Origin: Candidatus Zixiibacteriota bacterium
Lineage (GTDB): Bacteria; Zixibacteria; MSB-5A5; GN15; FEB-12
Reading direction: 5' to 3'
Assembly: GCA_024280215.1 (NCBI GenBank)
Contig: JAJRQO010000012.1
Location: forward strand, 1-50,552
Length of the DNA stretch: 50,552 nt
Within the stretch, counting starts at the first letter, position 1. Every line of letters begins with the position of its first letter. A program made the translations under genes and the position numbers. Shown one piece after another: positions 24,467 through 32,840 of the stretch. The notes under the pieces were generated by a model. That model made no database searches. It saw only the letters and a program-made list of their open reading frames with translations, and was not told where the DNA came from.

Positions 24467-24931
24467 TTATCTTCTTTTTTTAGCTTTTTTCGCTGGTTTA
24501 CGTTTTGGAGCAGCTTTACGTGTTGTTTTACGTGTTGTTTTACGTGTAGTTGCTTTTCTACGTGGGGCAGCTTTACGAGCAGCTGGTTTACGTTTTGGAG
24601 CTGTTCTTTTTTTAGGAGCAGCTTTTTTGAGACCTAATGTACGACACTTCGCTTTAATAGAAGCAAGTGAACGTCTCATTGCAGTTGCACATTCTGGAGC
24701 TGTTTTTTTCATGTACATCTTTTTCAGACGTGAAATTTCAGCAGCAGACCATGCTTTTGCTCCAGCTCTAACCGCAGCCTTTCTTTTTGGAGCTGTACGT
24801 TTGGCAGCTTTTTTAGGAGCAGCTTTACGAGTTGTTTTTTTTGCTGCTTTTTTAGGGGCAGCTTTTCTTGTAGCCGGTTTCCGTTTTGGAGCGGCTTTCT
24901 TCTTGGTTGTTTTTTTTGTTGTTTTACGCAT
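24467..24931 (-). CDS. histone-H1-like nucleoid protein with a central Myb/SANT-like helix-turn-helix
   Basis: A 154-aa very basic protein. Residues 1-60 and 102-154 are Lys/Arg/Ala/Pro/Thr repeats (AAPKRKPA, RKAAPKKAAKK, TTRKTTRK), like eukaryotic H1 tails and bacterial Hc1/AlgP-type proteins. Between them sits a folded segment (WSAAEISRLKKMY...SLASIKAKCRTLGL, residues 61-101) that reads as a tryptophan-led helical DNA-binding motif of the Myb/SANT kind ('W...E...L...y......A..l.RS..sIk.K...LGL'). It should bind DNA and help compact the nucleoid; this is inferred from composition and the motif. It has its own promoter and terminator. The start ATG follows GGAG after 8-9 nt. Internal DNA repeats make length variation likely. 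Confidence 0.82.
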   Translation of the reverse strand: MRKTTKKTTKKKAAPKRKPATRKAAPKKAAKKTTRKAAPKKAAKRTAPKRKAAVRAGAKAWSAAEISRLKKMYMKKTAPECATAMRRSLASIKAKCRTLGLKKAAPKKRTAPKRKPAARKAAPRRKATTRKTTRKTTRKAAPKRKPAKKAKKRR

Positions 24932-25018
24932 TGGATGTTACTCCGTTAAAATGGTTTATGGTTTTATTACTTTTTTTTTCAAATAATCATGAACCTATTT
25001 TATCAATATAACGTGGAC

Positions 25019-25047
25019 TATGTATTAAATTTTGAAACGATTGTCAA
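25019..25047 (-). promoter_or_regulatory. promoter of the histone-like gene
   Basis: Minus strand: TTGACA (25047-25042), 17 nt, TACATA (25024-25019), with a leader of about 80 nt. Just upstream, AACATT/AATGTT (25052-25066) may be a weak terminator for rnc. Confidence 0.55.
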
Positions 25048-25082
25048 ATAAAACATTTAGAATGTTAAAAATAAAATATTTT

Positions 25083-25859
25083 TTATTCTGAATCTTTTGG
25101 GGGTTCTTTTTGAGATTTAACCAATTCAAGAGCCATTGCGGCTGCTTTTTGTTCAGCTTCTTTTTTGGTATGACCTGTGCCGTTACCAATTTTATTACTA
25201 CCTACATTGACAATCACCGTAAATTGTTTGTCATGATCTGGACCAGTTTCAGATTCGACCTCATAATACGGCATCCCTTCACCACGAGATTGCATCAGCT
25301 CCAGCAATTCCCCTTTGTGATTTTTTTGAGATTTATCAGAAAGGATCTCTTGTTTATGAGAATATATAAGTCGATGAATCACATCGCATGCGGCAGGAAG
25401 TCCACCATCGAGATAAATGGCTCCCAAGATAGATTCAACTGCATCAGAGATTATCGACGGTCGCATCCGTCCGCCCAGTTTGTCTTCTTCGACAGAGAGA
25501 CGGAGTTGTTCATTGAGTTTATATTTTTTCCCAACATTTGCAAGAGTGATTTCATTAACTAACATTGCTTTCATCTTAGTCAGTCTTCCCTCTCGTAAAT
25601 CAGGATGGTCCTTATAAAGTAAATCGGCGATTATCAGTCCTAAGACAGAATCGCCGAGATATTCGAGACGTTCATTTGATTCGCGTGCATGTAGTTTATC
25701 AGTTGGTTTATAGTATGACCGATGAGTAAGAGCTAAAAGCAATAAATCAAGATTGCGAAAATGGTATCCGCAAATTTCCTGAACAGCTTTTAGTGACTCA
25801 CTATCAATGTCTGAGTATTGAGAACCTTGCTTTTTAAGTAGCTTTGTCCACAATCCCAT
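25083..25859 (-). CDS. rnc: ribonuclease III
   Basis: A double-strand-specific endoribonuclease for rRNA and mRNA processing, 258 aa. The RNase III signature NERLEYLGDSVL (62-73) contains catalytic/metal residues Glu66 and Asp70, and DAVESILGAIYLDGG supplies the second acidic pair. The C-terminal double-stranded-RNA-binding domain is present (GELLELMQSRG...YYEVESETGPDHDKQFTVIV...G.GHTKKEAEQKAAAMAL, about 185-248). It starts 6 nt after fabF and ends the fatty-acid operon, as in many bacteria. Confidence 0.96.
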   Translation of the reverse strand: MGLWTKLLKKQGSQYSDIDSESLKAVQEICGYHFRNLDLLLLALTHRSYYKPTDKLHARESNERLEYLGDSVLGLIIADLLYKDHPDLREGRLTKMKAMLVNEITLANVGKKYKLNEQLRLSVEEDKLGGRMRPSIISDAVESILGAIYLDGGLPAACDVIHRLIYSHKQEILSDKSQKNHKGELLELMQSRGEGMPYYEVESETGPDHDKQFTVIVNVGSNKIGNGTGHTKKEAEQKAAAMALELVKSQKEPPKDSE

Positions 25860-25865
25860 CTACTA

Positions 25866-27107
25866 TCAACCTTCGAACTTACTTGCGATTAATGAGACAT
25901 TATGTCCACCAAACCCAAAAGAGTTTGAAAGGATATGTGAAACTTTCGTATCTCTGGCACCTTCTGCGACATAATCAAGGTCACATTCAGGATCAGGATT
26001 TTCCAAATTTATAGTTGGATGTACTTTTTGTGTTTCAATAGATTTCAAACAGGCAATAAATTCCATCGCCCCAGCAGCACCTAACAAATGTCCAATCATA
26101 GATTTTGTTGAATTAATCGGAATTTTGTAGGCATGGTCACCCAATGTAGCCTTGATTGCTTTAGTCTCAGCAATATCACCAAGCCCTGTAGAGGTTCCAT
26201 GAGTATTGACATAGTCAATTTGTTCTGGTTTTAAGTTAGCATGTTTGAGAGCAAGTTCAATCGCTCTTTTGGCACCATGTCCTTCAGGATGCGGAGCAGT
26301 CATATGATGAGCATCACCAGTCATTCCAGCCCCAGTGAACTCGGCATAAATTTTTGCACCACGTGCTTGAGCATGCTCAAGCGATTCCATGACTATCATA
26401 CCAGCACCTTCACCCATCACAAAACCATCACGGTCAACATCAAAAGGACGAGACGCTGCAGTAGGATCATCGTTACGAGTAGAGAGAGCCTTGGCAGCAC
26501 AGAATCCTGCTAAAGAGCTTGGAACTAACGTCGCTTCGGTACCACCAGTTATCATCACATCGGCTTCGCCACGTTTGATAATATGGTAGGCGTCAGTAAT
26601 CGCATGCGATGATGACGCACAGGCTGATACAGTCGCAAAATTAGGACCTCTGAATCCGTACTGGATTGAGACAAGCCCTGGACACATATCGATAATCATC
26701 ATTGGAATAAAAAATGGCGAGACACGTGATGGTCCCGATTTTAAAAGTTTGGTATGTGTATCTTCAAATGTAGAGATACCACCAATACCAGACCCAATGA
26801 CAACACCGCAACGGTCAAGATCGAGTGCTTCTAAATCAAGTTTAGAATCTTTGATTGCTTGGTCTGATGCTGCGATAGCATACTGTTCCGAAAGATCCAT
26901 CCGTCTGGCAGCTTTTTTATCAACATATGCAGTCACATCAAAATCCTTTACTTCACCAGCAATCTTCGCATTAAAATCAGTGACATCAAAACGTGTCACA
27001 GGTCCAATACCAGATTTGCCAGCAGTTAAGGCATCCCAATATGCATCAATAGTATTACCAACAGGAGACAAAACTCCTAATCCAGTAATGACAACTCTTT
27101 TTTCCAT
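25866..27107 (-). CDS. fabF: 3-oxoacyl-ACP synthase II
   Basis: The elongating condensing enzyme of type II fatty-acid synthesis, 413 aa. Thiolase-fold catalytic triad: Cys163 in TVSACASSSHAI, a His in NTHGTSTGLGD (near 304) and a His in MIGHLLGAAGA (near 341). The C-terminal SNSFGFGGHN loop is intact. It lies 24 nt after acpP, the usual acpP-fabF order, and uses the ACP encoded there. Confidence 0.97.
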   Translation of the reverse strand: MEKRVVITGLGVLSPVGNTIDAYWDALTAGKSGIGPVTRFDVTDFNAKIAGEVKDFDVTAYVDKKAARRMDLSEQYAIAASDQAIKDSKLDLEALDLDRCGVVIGSGIGGISTFEDTHTKLLKSGPSRVSPFFIPMMIIDMCPGLVSIQYGFRGPNFATVSACASSSHAITDAYHIIKRGEADVMITGGTEATLVPSSLAGFCAAKALSTRNDDPTAASRPFDVDRDGFVMGEGAGMIVMESLEHAQARGAKIYAEFTGAGMTGDAHHMTAPHPEGHGAKRAIELALKHANLKPEQIDYVNTHGTSTGLGDIAETKAIKATLGDHAYKIPINSTKSMIGHLLGAAGAMEFIACLKSIETQKVHPTINLENPDPECDLDYVAEGARDTKVSHILSNSFGFGGHNVSLIASKFEG

Positions 27108-27131
27108 AAAATTAATTCTTTCGTGAAATAA

Positions 27132-27371
27132 TTATTCGGATTTAGCGTTGCCGTTAATGTAGTTAATAGCATCACCGACAGAACCGATTTTTTCAGCATC
27201 TTCATCAGGAATTTCCACAGAAAATTCTTCTTCTAAAGCCATAACTAATTCAACAGTATCCAAAGAATCAGCACCTAAATCTTCAACAAATTTAGCACCT
27301 TCAGTAACTTGTGCTGCTTCCACACCAAGTTGTTCGATAATGATATTTTTCACTCTTTCTTCAATAGACAT
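27132..27371 (-). CDS. acpP: acyl carrier protein
   Basis: A 79-aa acidic four-helix carrier. The phosphopantetheine attachment site is Ser36 in [19 protein letters not shown]. The sequence [18 protein letters not shown] matches the canonical N-terminus. It carries all intermediates of the surrounding fab enzymes. An AGGAG lies 6 nt before the ATG. Confidence 0.97.
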   Translation of the reverse strand: MSIEERVKNIIIEQLGVEAAQVTEGAKFVEDLGADSLDTVELVMALEEEFSVEIPDEDAEKIGSVGDAINYINGNAKSE

Positions 27372-27400
27372 TTTGTTTCTCCTTCTTACGTATGTTATAT

Positions 27401-28135
27401 TTAACTTATTGTCAGTCCACCATCAACAGTCAGAACCTGACCAGTAATGTATGATGCTTCGTCGGAACTTAAAAAAGTCACCGCAGAAGCGATATCTTCA
27501 GACGTTCCCGCCCGTTTAATTAACAGTTTCGCCAAAAACTTTTCTTTTGCATCTTCAGGTAAGTTTTCAGTCATATCAGTTGCTATAAATCCAGGAGCAA
27601 CGGCATTCACCGTAATTCCTCTGGCACCAAGTTCTTTCGCAGTCGATTTAGTCAACCCAATCAGACCAGCCTTAGAAGCAGCGTAGTTTGCCTGACCAGC
27701 ATTGCCAGTAAGACCAACGACAGAGCTAATATTTACGATACGTCCATACCGTTGTTTCATCATAAGCTTGGCAGCAGATTTGGTGACAAGAAAAGCACCT
27801 TTGAGATTGATGTCAAGTACCATATCCCAATCTTTTTCGTGCATTCTGATTAAAAGCGTGTCACGAGTAATACCCGCATTGTTTACAACAATGTCAACCT
27901 GACCGAATTCTTTTTTAGTCTTTTCAAAAAGATTCTCAACATCATCAGAATTGGTCACATTTGCTTTAAGTCCAATAGCAGTTCCACCAATTTCACCAGC
28001 GACCGCTTCAGATTGCTCTTGGTCTATATCAGAAATCACTAAATTTGCACCAAAAGATGCAAACCGTTCGGCAACAATCCGACCAATCCCTCTGGCAGAG
28101 CCAGTTACAATTACAGTTTTTTTCGTAAAGTCCAT
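27401..28135 (-). CDS. fabG: 3-oxoacyl-ACP reductase
   Basis: An NADPH-dependent short-chain dehydrogenase, 244 aa. Nucleotide-binding TGSARGIG (11-18), NNAG (85-88), catalytic Ser138, Tyr151 and Lys155 in the YAASK motif, and the late GGL ending. It lies between fabD and acpP in a complete fab cluster, which supports FabG rather than another SDR. Confidence 0.95.
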   Translation of the reverse strand: MDFTKKTVIVTGSARGIGRIVAERFASFGANLVISDIDQEQSEAVAGEIGGTAIGLKANVTNSDDVENLFEKTKKEFGQVDIVVNNAGITRDTLLIRMHEKDWDMVLDINLKGAFLVTKSAAKLMMKQRYGRIVNISSVVGLTGNAGQANYAASKAGLIGLTKSTAKELGARGITVNAVAPGFIATDMTENLPEDAKEKFLAKLLIKRAGTSEDIASAVTFLSSDEASYITGQVLTVDGGLTIS

Positions 28136-28156
28136 TTATCTTAAACCTTTATACGG

Positions 28157-29077
28157 TTAAAGTTTCGAAATATCTTCGAGTGTGTCAAGATTTATCATTT
28201 TTTCTGGTCGCATTTCACGTTTTGCCAGTCCGCTAAGTACTTTACCAGGTCCAATTTCATATACGGTAGAAACCTCATTTTCAACCAGAAATGCCATTGT
28301 TTGAGCCCATCGCACAGGAGAAGTAATCTGATCAACGAGTAATTTTCGAATCTCGTCACCAGTTAAAACAGTCTTAGCAGTCACATTAGCAACAATCGGT
28401 GTTTTTGGATCAGAAATTGTGATACCAGAAAGATACGCTTCCATGCCAAGTTTTGCTGATTCCATAAGCGGTGAGTGAAACGCTCCACCGACTTCAAGAA
28501 GCATCGCTCGTTTTGCTTTTGCTTCTTTGGCAAGTTCGACTGCTTTTTCCACAGATACAACTGACCCAGAAATAGCAATTTGAATTTTTGAGTTATAATT
28601 TGCTGGAATAACCACGCCATTATTATCAGTTGCTTGTTTACAAATTTCATCAACTTTTTCAGGAGCAAGCCCCATCACGGCAGCCATTGTTCCAGGAGTT
28701 TTTTGACAGGCTTCTTCCATTAGTGACGCACGCTTGACAACTGCTTTGATAGCATCTTCAAATGTCATCGCTCCAACAGCAGCCAAGGCAGCATATTCAC
28801 CAAGCGAATGTCCACAAGCAAAATCAAATGCTGGAGTTCTCTCTTCTAAAATTGTTAAGACAGAAAGAGCATGCACTAAAATTGCAGGTTGCGTGAATCG
28901 AGTTCGTTTGAGTTCTTCAGACGGACCTTCAAACGAAAGCTTAGCGATGTCTTCACCTATTTCATCAGATGCTAATTGATACAGTTTTCTGACTTTATTA
29001 GAATCGTTGTATAAATCTTTTCCCATACCGACATATTGGGAAGCTTGTCCTGGAAACAAAAATACTGTTTTACTCAT
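28157..29077 (-). CDS. fabD: malonyl-CoA--ACP transacylase
   Basis: Loads malonyl groups onto ACP. The acyltransferase motif GHSLGEY contains the nucleophile Ser91 (numbered from the chosen start); the catalytic His lies in GGAFHSPLM near 200; FPGQASQYVGMG is at residues 8-19. The frame extends upstream to 29110, but that would overlap fabH. The ATG at 29077 begins 5 nt after the fabH stop and gives the family N-terminus MSKTVFLFPGQ. 306 aa. Confidence 0.95.
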   Translation of the reverse strand: MSKTVFLFPGQASQYVGMGKDLYNDSNKVRKLYQLASDEIGEDIAKLSFEGPSEELKRTRFTQPAILVHALSVLTILEERTPAFDFACGHSLGEYAALAAVGAMTFEDAIKAVVKRASLMEEACQKTPGTMAAVMGLAPEKVDEICKQATDNNGVVIPANYNSKIQIAISGSVVSVEKAVELAKEAKAKRAMLLEVGGAFHSPLMESAKLGMEAYLSGITISDPKTPIVANVTAKTVLTGDEIRKLLVDQITSPVRWAQTMAFLVENEVSTVYEIGPGKVLSGLAKREMRPEKMINLDTLEDISKL

Positions 29078-29082
29078 ATTTT

Positions 29083-30069
29083 TTACCACTTTATTAATGC
29101 GGAACCCCAAATAAGACCACCGCCAAATGCAACCATAACAACATGGTCGCCTTTTTTTATTTTACCAGAACGGTTCGCTTCGTCGAGTGCAATAGGTACC
29201 GATGCTGCTGAAGTGTTACCGTATTTTTCTATATTTACAAAAACTTTATCCATACTCACTTTTAATCTTTTAGCAATTGCTTCAATGATTCTAATGTTTG
29301 CCTGATGTGGAATCACCAATGAAATATCTTCAGAAGTCAACCCTGCTTCATCTATAATTTTAACAGCAGCATTACACATTTGTTTCACAGCAACTTTAAA
29401 AATATCACTACCACTCATCATAACTTTATCTTCACCCTCGGAGACATACCCATCAGGGATAGGATTAGCCGAGCCACCATCTTTGACCCAAAGAAGTTCT
29501 CGTAAGTTTCCGTTTGATTTCAAAAATGTACCGAGGATTCCAGAGTCATCATCAGATACGGTAAGCACCGCCGCTCCAGCACCATCTCCAAAGAGAATGC
29601 ATGTATTGCGGTCTTTATAATTTAAAATTGATGAAAGTTTTTCTGCTCCGACAACAAGTGCATTTTTATATGCACCAGTTTCAATAAGCGCCGATGCGAC
29701 CGAAAGACCATTTAAAAACCCCGTACATGCCGCGACAATATCAAACGCTGTGGCATTGGGTAAATCCATCTTTTCTTGTACAACACATGCTGTAGATGGA
29801 AGTTTGTAGTCTGGAGTGACAGTACCGAGGATTAAAAGATCGATATCTTCATTTTTGAGTCCTGATGATTCTATCGCTTTCTTACACGCTTCAACAGCCA
29901 TGTCGGAGACAGCCATACCTTCAGGAGCTATACGTCGTTCTTTAATACCAGTTCGAGAGACGATCCATTCGTCTGATGTATCTACAATTTTTTCAAGATC
30001 AGCATTGGTCATTCGCTGTGTTGGAGCAAACGATCCCGTCCCGATTATCTTGGCTTTTATTTTTCCCAT
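29083..30069 (-). CDS. fabH: 3-oxoacyl-ACP synthase III
   Basis: Initiates fatty-acid synthesis by condensing acetyl-CoA (or a branched primer) with malonyl-ACP. 328 aa from the ATG at 30069. Catalytic Cys115 in DIVAACTGFLNGL, His in IPHQANIRI (near 250) and Asn in YGNTSAASV (near 280) form the triad; the start MGKIKAKIIGTGSFAP and TSDEWI segment are typical. The first 71 bases overlap the end of plsX in another frame. A TTG four codons further upstream is possible but would lengthen the overlap. Confidence 0.95.
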   Translation of the reverse strand: MGKIKAKIIGTGSFAPTQRMTNADLEKIVDTSDEWIVSRTGIKERRIAPEGMAVSDMAVEACKKAIESSGLKNEDIDLLILGTVTPDYKLPSTACVVQEKMDLPNATAFDIVAACTGFLNGLSVASALIETGAYKNALVVGAEKLSSILNYKDRNTCILFGDGAGAAVLTVSDDDSGILGTFLKSNGNLRELLWVKDGGSANPIPDGYVSEGEDKVMMSGSDIFKVAVKQMCNAAVKIIDEAGLTSEDISLVIPHQANIRIIEAIAKRLKVSMDKVFVNIEKYGNTSAASVPIALDEANRSGKIKKGDHVVMVAFGGGLIWGSALIKW

Positions 30070-31096
30070 TACTTTGTCCAAAGTGGTTGGTGATTAATTC
30101 ATCATGAATTCTTTGTTTAATTTTTTTATCAGCCATTTTAAATGCACCCTTTACCGCATTGGTAATTGCTTTTGCATTTGAAGAACCATGGCAAATAATA
30201 ACAATTCCATTTACACCTAATAGAGGTGCACCACCAGATTCAGAGTAATCAAATGTACTCTTCATCCTTTTTAAGAATGGTAAGAGCAGAATAGCTCCCA
30301 TCCTTGAAAAAATATTTGTTTGAATCTGCCGTTGCATTTTTTTCATAAGCATCGGTTTAATTGATTCAGCAAATTTCAATAGTATATTACCCGTGAAACC
30401 ATCGGTGACGACAACATCTACAGCACCAGATAAAACATCACGTCCTTCAATGTTACCGACAAAATTAATATTAGAATCCTGTAATTGTTTTAAAGCAGAG
30501 AAAATAAGTTCATTCCCTTTTGAACGCTCTTCTCCTATAGAAAGAAGCCCAACTCGAGGAGATTCATTTTTGAATACGACTGAAGCATAGACTGAACCCA
30601 TGACAGCAAATTGTGCAAGATGTATAGGCTTGCAGTCAACATTCGCCCCAACATCTAATACAACAGTTGGGTTATCATTTGAGGTTGGAAAGACCGTTGT
30701 AATAGCAGGGCGGCTAACACCTTCAATACGTCCTAAAGTAATCAGCGAAGTCGCCATGACCGCACCTGTATTACCAGGAGAGATAAATGCGACCGCTTTT
30801 TGTTCTTTGACTAATTTGAGACCAACGGAAATCGAGCTTTTACGCATTCGAACACCATCAGTCGCTGATATAGTCATTGGAACTTCATCATCAGCGTGGC
30901 ATACTTCAACGTTGTCAGGGAGATTTTCTTCCTGCTTTAAAATTTCTTGAATATCGTCTTGACGACCAACGAAGATCATTTTCATTTCTTCGCCAATTTG
31001 TCTGGCAGCATCAATACCGCCACGAATAATTTCAGCTTTCCCTGAGTCAGCCCCCATTACATCAAGAACGATGTTATGTACTTTTTTAGAAGTCAT
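29999..31096 (-). CDS. plsX: phosphate acyltransferase PlsX
   Basis: Converts acyl-ACP to acyl-phosphate, the first step of glycerolipid synthesis in the PlsX/PlsY route. The family start is IVLDVMGADSG (9-19), followed by ISPGNTGAVMA, VVLDVGANVDCKPIHLAQFA, LLSIGEERSKGNE, VVTDGFTGNILLK and GGAPLLGVNGIVIICHGSS. At 365 aa it is longer than usual: about 26 extra C-terminal residues (GQSNGKNKSQDN... to C) overlap fabH. The cluster order rpmF-plsX-fabH-fabD is widespread. Confidence 0.95.
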   Translation of the reverse strand: MTSKKVHNIVLDVMGADSGKAEIIRGGIDAARQIGEEMKMIFVGRQDDIQEILKQEENLPDNVEVCHADDEVPMTISATDGVRMRKSSISVGLKLVKEQKAVAFISPGNTGAVMATSLITLGRIEGVSRPAITTVFPTSNDNPTVVLDVGANVDCKPIHLAQFAVMGSVYASVVFKNESPRVGLLSIGEERSKGNELIFSALKQLQDSNINFVGNIEGRDVLSGAVDVVVTDGFTGNILLKFAESIKPMLMKKMQRQIQTNIFSRMGAILLLPFLKRMKSTFDYSESGGAPLLGVNGIVIICHGSSNAKAITNAVKGAFKMADKKIKQRIHDELITNHFGQSNGKNKSQDNRDGIVCSNTANDQC

Positions 31097-31134
31097 GTAA
31101 GGATTATTTTGTATCCTTCATTAGTTGTATAATG

Positions 31135-31317
31135 TTAAACTTCTTTTACATCAATAATCTGGCGACCATTGTAGTAACCACAATGTGTACAGATATGATG
31201 AGGTAATTTTGGGTTGTGACAATGCTGGCATTCAGAGACATTTGGTAATGTCATTGTCCAGTTTGTACGGCGTTTACGCCCACGGGTTCGGGAATGTCTT
31301 CGTTTTGGAAGAGGCAT
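31135..31317 (-). CDS. rpmF: 50S ribosomal protein L32
   Basis: A 60-aa protein. The conserved basic start MPLPKRRHSRTRGRKRR is followed by a zinc ribbon CQHC...CTHC (31-47), so this is the Cys-containing, zinc-dependent type. It overlaps the DUF177 gene by one base and precedes plsX, the classic DUF177-rpmF-plsX arrangement. Confidence 0.97.
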   Translation of the reverse strand: MPLPKRRHSRTRGRKRRTNWTMTLPNVSECQHCHNPKLPHHICTHCGYYNGRQIIDVKEV

Positions 31318-31862
31318 TAGGAATGTTCCTTATTTTCATTAGTTTGCTTAGAAAGTTTTTTCAAACCTTCCCAGCGTGGATCTATTTTTTCAGTTACACA
31401 TGAGCATTCCTGCTCATTTAAATTAATGCCACATTGCGAGCAGAGACCTTGACAGTCATCGGAGCAAAGTGGTTTTAATGACAAAGATAAAATAATCGCT
31501 TGTCGTAAGATATCAGAAATATCAGCCTGAATATCACCACCAGTAAAGTATGCATAGTCTTCAGTGTCTAAGACATCTTTTTCATCGACATCAGCATGGA
31601 GTGATTCGGCACATGCGATAAAATCAATTGAGCATTCAATCTCTTTATCGAATCCATTTAGACAACGTGAGCATTCAATATTCACTATTGCGTTGACTGT
31701 TCCCTGACAAAAATATTCTTCAGCGGATTCTTGGATATGCAAATCAACTTGTATCGATTTCAGCTCATTTAAGCCTTGAAAATCAAGGTTTAAACTACTT
31801 GAATCGCCAGTCAAAACTATTTCGGCGGGAAAAGATTCGAATTGTCTAAAGTCTAATATCAT
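31317..31862 (-). CDS. DUF177 / YceD family protein
   Basis: A 181-aa member of the family implicated in large-subunit rRNA accumulation. It has the cysteine-bearing core 'CSRCLNGFDKEIECSIDF' (about 77-94), an acidic middle and the C-terminal CSDDCQGLCSQCGINLN..EC motif typical of family members. First gene of the rpmF-plsX-fab-rnc operon. The ATG at 31862 lies 8 nt after a strong -10, so its mRNA is probably leaderless or has only 1-2 leader nucleotides, with no proper ribosome-binding site. Confidence 0.88.
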   Translation of the reverse strand: MILDFRQFESFPAEIVLTGDSSSLNLDFQGLNELKSIQVDLHIQESAEEYFCQGTVNAIVNIECSRCLNGFDKEIECSIDFIACAESLHADVDEKDVLDTEDYAYFTGGDIQADISDILRQAIILSLSLKPLCSDDCQGLCSQCGINLNEQECSCVTEKIDPRWEGLKKLSKQTNENKEHS

Positions 31863-31870
31863 AGCCTCAA

Positions 31871-31899
31871 ATAATACTTAAAAAAATGGAAATTGTCAA
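31871..31899 (-). promoter_or_regulatory. strong promoter of the DUF177-rpmF-plsX-fab-rnc operon
   Basis: Minus strand: TTGACA (31899-31894), exactly 17 nt, TATTAT (31876-31871), then TTGAGGCT and the ATG at 31862. With normal spacing, transcription starts 0-2 nt before the ATG. I see no FapR/FadR-like palindrome overlapping it. Confidence 0.7.
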
Positions 31900-32065
31900 G
31901 TGGAAAGCAGATGTAGAAGCTGTTGAAGAGCAAAGAGTTATAAGACGATTTAGGACTGTTTTGTTGAAATTTGCCGAAAATGGAAATAATCTGAAAATTA
32001 GGGGGGAAAATTGATAATTTAGTCAAAAATAAATCCCCGATGAATCAAGTCTTTAAATATCTGCA

Positions 32066-32139
32066 GGTCGGGTTCGCAATGCCACCGAAAGGTGGGTATA
32101 GAACCCGACAGAATTATACTGACGTACCTTGTCAGTCAT
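32066..32139. repeat. REP of RAYT-1 family, copy 3 with second hairpin, away from its transposase gene
   Basis: GGTCGGGTTC / GAACCCGAC (32066-32109) around CCACC-GAAA-GGTGG, followed by ACTGAC...GTCAGT (32119-32136). This repeats the two-part layout at 23006-23072 in the opposite orientation about 9 kb away. It lies in the 358-base gap 31863-32220, which holds the operon promoter, this unit and the next palindrome but no gene. Confidence 0.8.
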
Positions 32140-32150
32140 TAGAGTTATAA

Positions 32151-32190
32151 TTGAATAGAGAACGACCCCAAGGGGTACGTTTCTATTCAA
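32151..32190. repeat. REP palindrome of RAYT-2 family, copy A (5' of RAYT-2)
   Basis: TTGAATAG (32151-32158) pairs with CTATTCAA (32183-32190), then AACG/CGTT, then ACCCC-AA-GGGGT in the centre: a nearly perfect 40-base palindrome ending 30 bases before the RAYT-2 start codon. Confidence 0.85.
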
Positions 32191-32220
32191 TTTTTTAGAG
32201 TAAACATAGAGAGACTTAAA

Positions 32221-32751
32221 ATGAGTAACAAACTATCTTTTGATAAAACTGGAACTGCACGATTTGTAACTTTTTCTTGTTACCATAATTATAATTTATT
32301 TAAAGCTGATGCTGTTAAAATAATATTTCTCCGTCATCTCGAAGAATTACGAACTAAATATATGTTCAAATTATATGGGTATGTGATAATGCCAAATCAT
32401 GTACATTTGGTTTTAATACCCCTTGATGGAATTCCTCTCAGCAAAATCATTGGGGAGTTAAAATCACTTTCAGGGCGAGAAATTATTTCTCATTGGCAGA
32501 AAATTGGACTGAAAGTTTTTGATAAACTAAAAGTTATGAGAAATGGGAAACAGAAAAATGTTTTTTGGCAACGAAGTTTTTACGATTATAATTGTAGAAC
32601 AAAAGAAATTACGATAGTGAAAATAAATTATTGTCATAAAAATCCAGTCGTAAAAGGTTTGGTAGAAAAACCTCAAGATTGGATATGGTCAAGTTTTAGG
32701 TCGCATCACGGATGGGATAATGTTATAATTAAAATAGACGAAATTGAATAG
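32221..32751 (+). CDS. REP-associated tyrosine transposase (RAYT-2), HUH endonuclease of the Y1 type
   Basis: A 176-aa single-strand DNA endonuclease of the TnpA-REP family, clearly different in sequence from RAYT-1. HUH motif HVH (His60/His62) in YVIMPNHVHLVLIP; catalytic Tyr137 in KINYCHKNPVVKGL; then the WIWSSFRSHHG motif common to this group. Family members cut and mobilise REP palindromes. GAGAG lies before the ATG. CCCCAAGGGG-type palindromes on both sides (32151-32190 and 32774-32826) are its likely substrates. Catalytic residues are intact. Confidence 0.9.
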   Translation: MSNKLSFDKTGTARFVTFSCYHNYNLFKADAVKIIFLRHLEELRTKYMFKLYGYVIMPNHVHLVLIPLDGIPLSKIIGELKSLSGREIISHWQKIGLKVFDKLKVMRNGKQKNVFWQRSFYDYNCRTKEITIVKINYCHKNPVVKGLVEKPQDWIWSSFRSHHGWDNVIIKIDEIE

Positions 32752-32773
32752 ATTCAAATAGAAATTTGGTGGC

Positions 32774-32826
32774 GTACCCCTTGGGGTACGTTTACAATTC
32801 ATGAATAGAAACCGACCCCAAGGGGT
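32774..32826. repeat. BIME of RAYT-2 family, copy B (two inverted REPs)
   Basis: GTACCCC-TT-GGGGTAC (32774-32789) and GACCCC-AA-GGGGTC (32814-32827) face each other across ACAATTCATGAATAG, which itself contains the palindrome ATTCATGAAT. It ends 15 bases before the next gene, whose GGAGG follows at once. Confidence 0.85.
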
Positions 32827-32840
32827 CTATTGGAGGATTT

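Noticed and set aside
24414-24986. 190-residue open frame on the plus strand, rich in Phe/Leu/Ala
   Set aside because: It is the antisense shadow of the Lys/Ala/Arg-rich histone-like gene; repeated AAG/GCT codons leave the other strand without stops. It has no start signal of its own.
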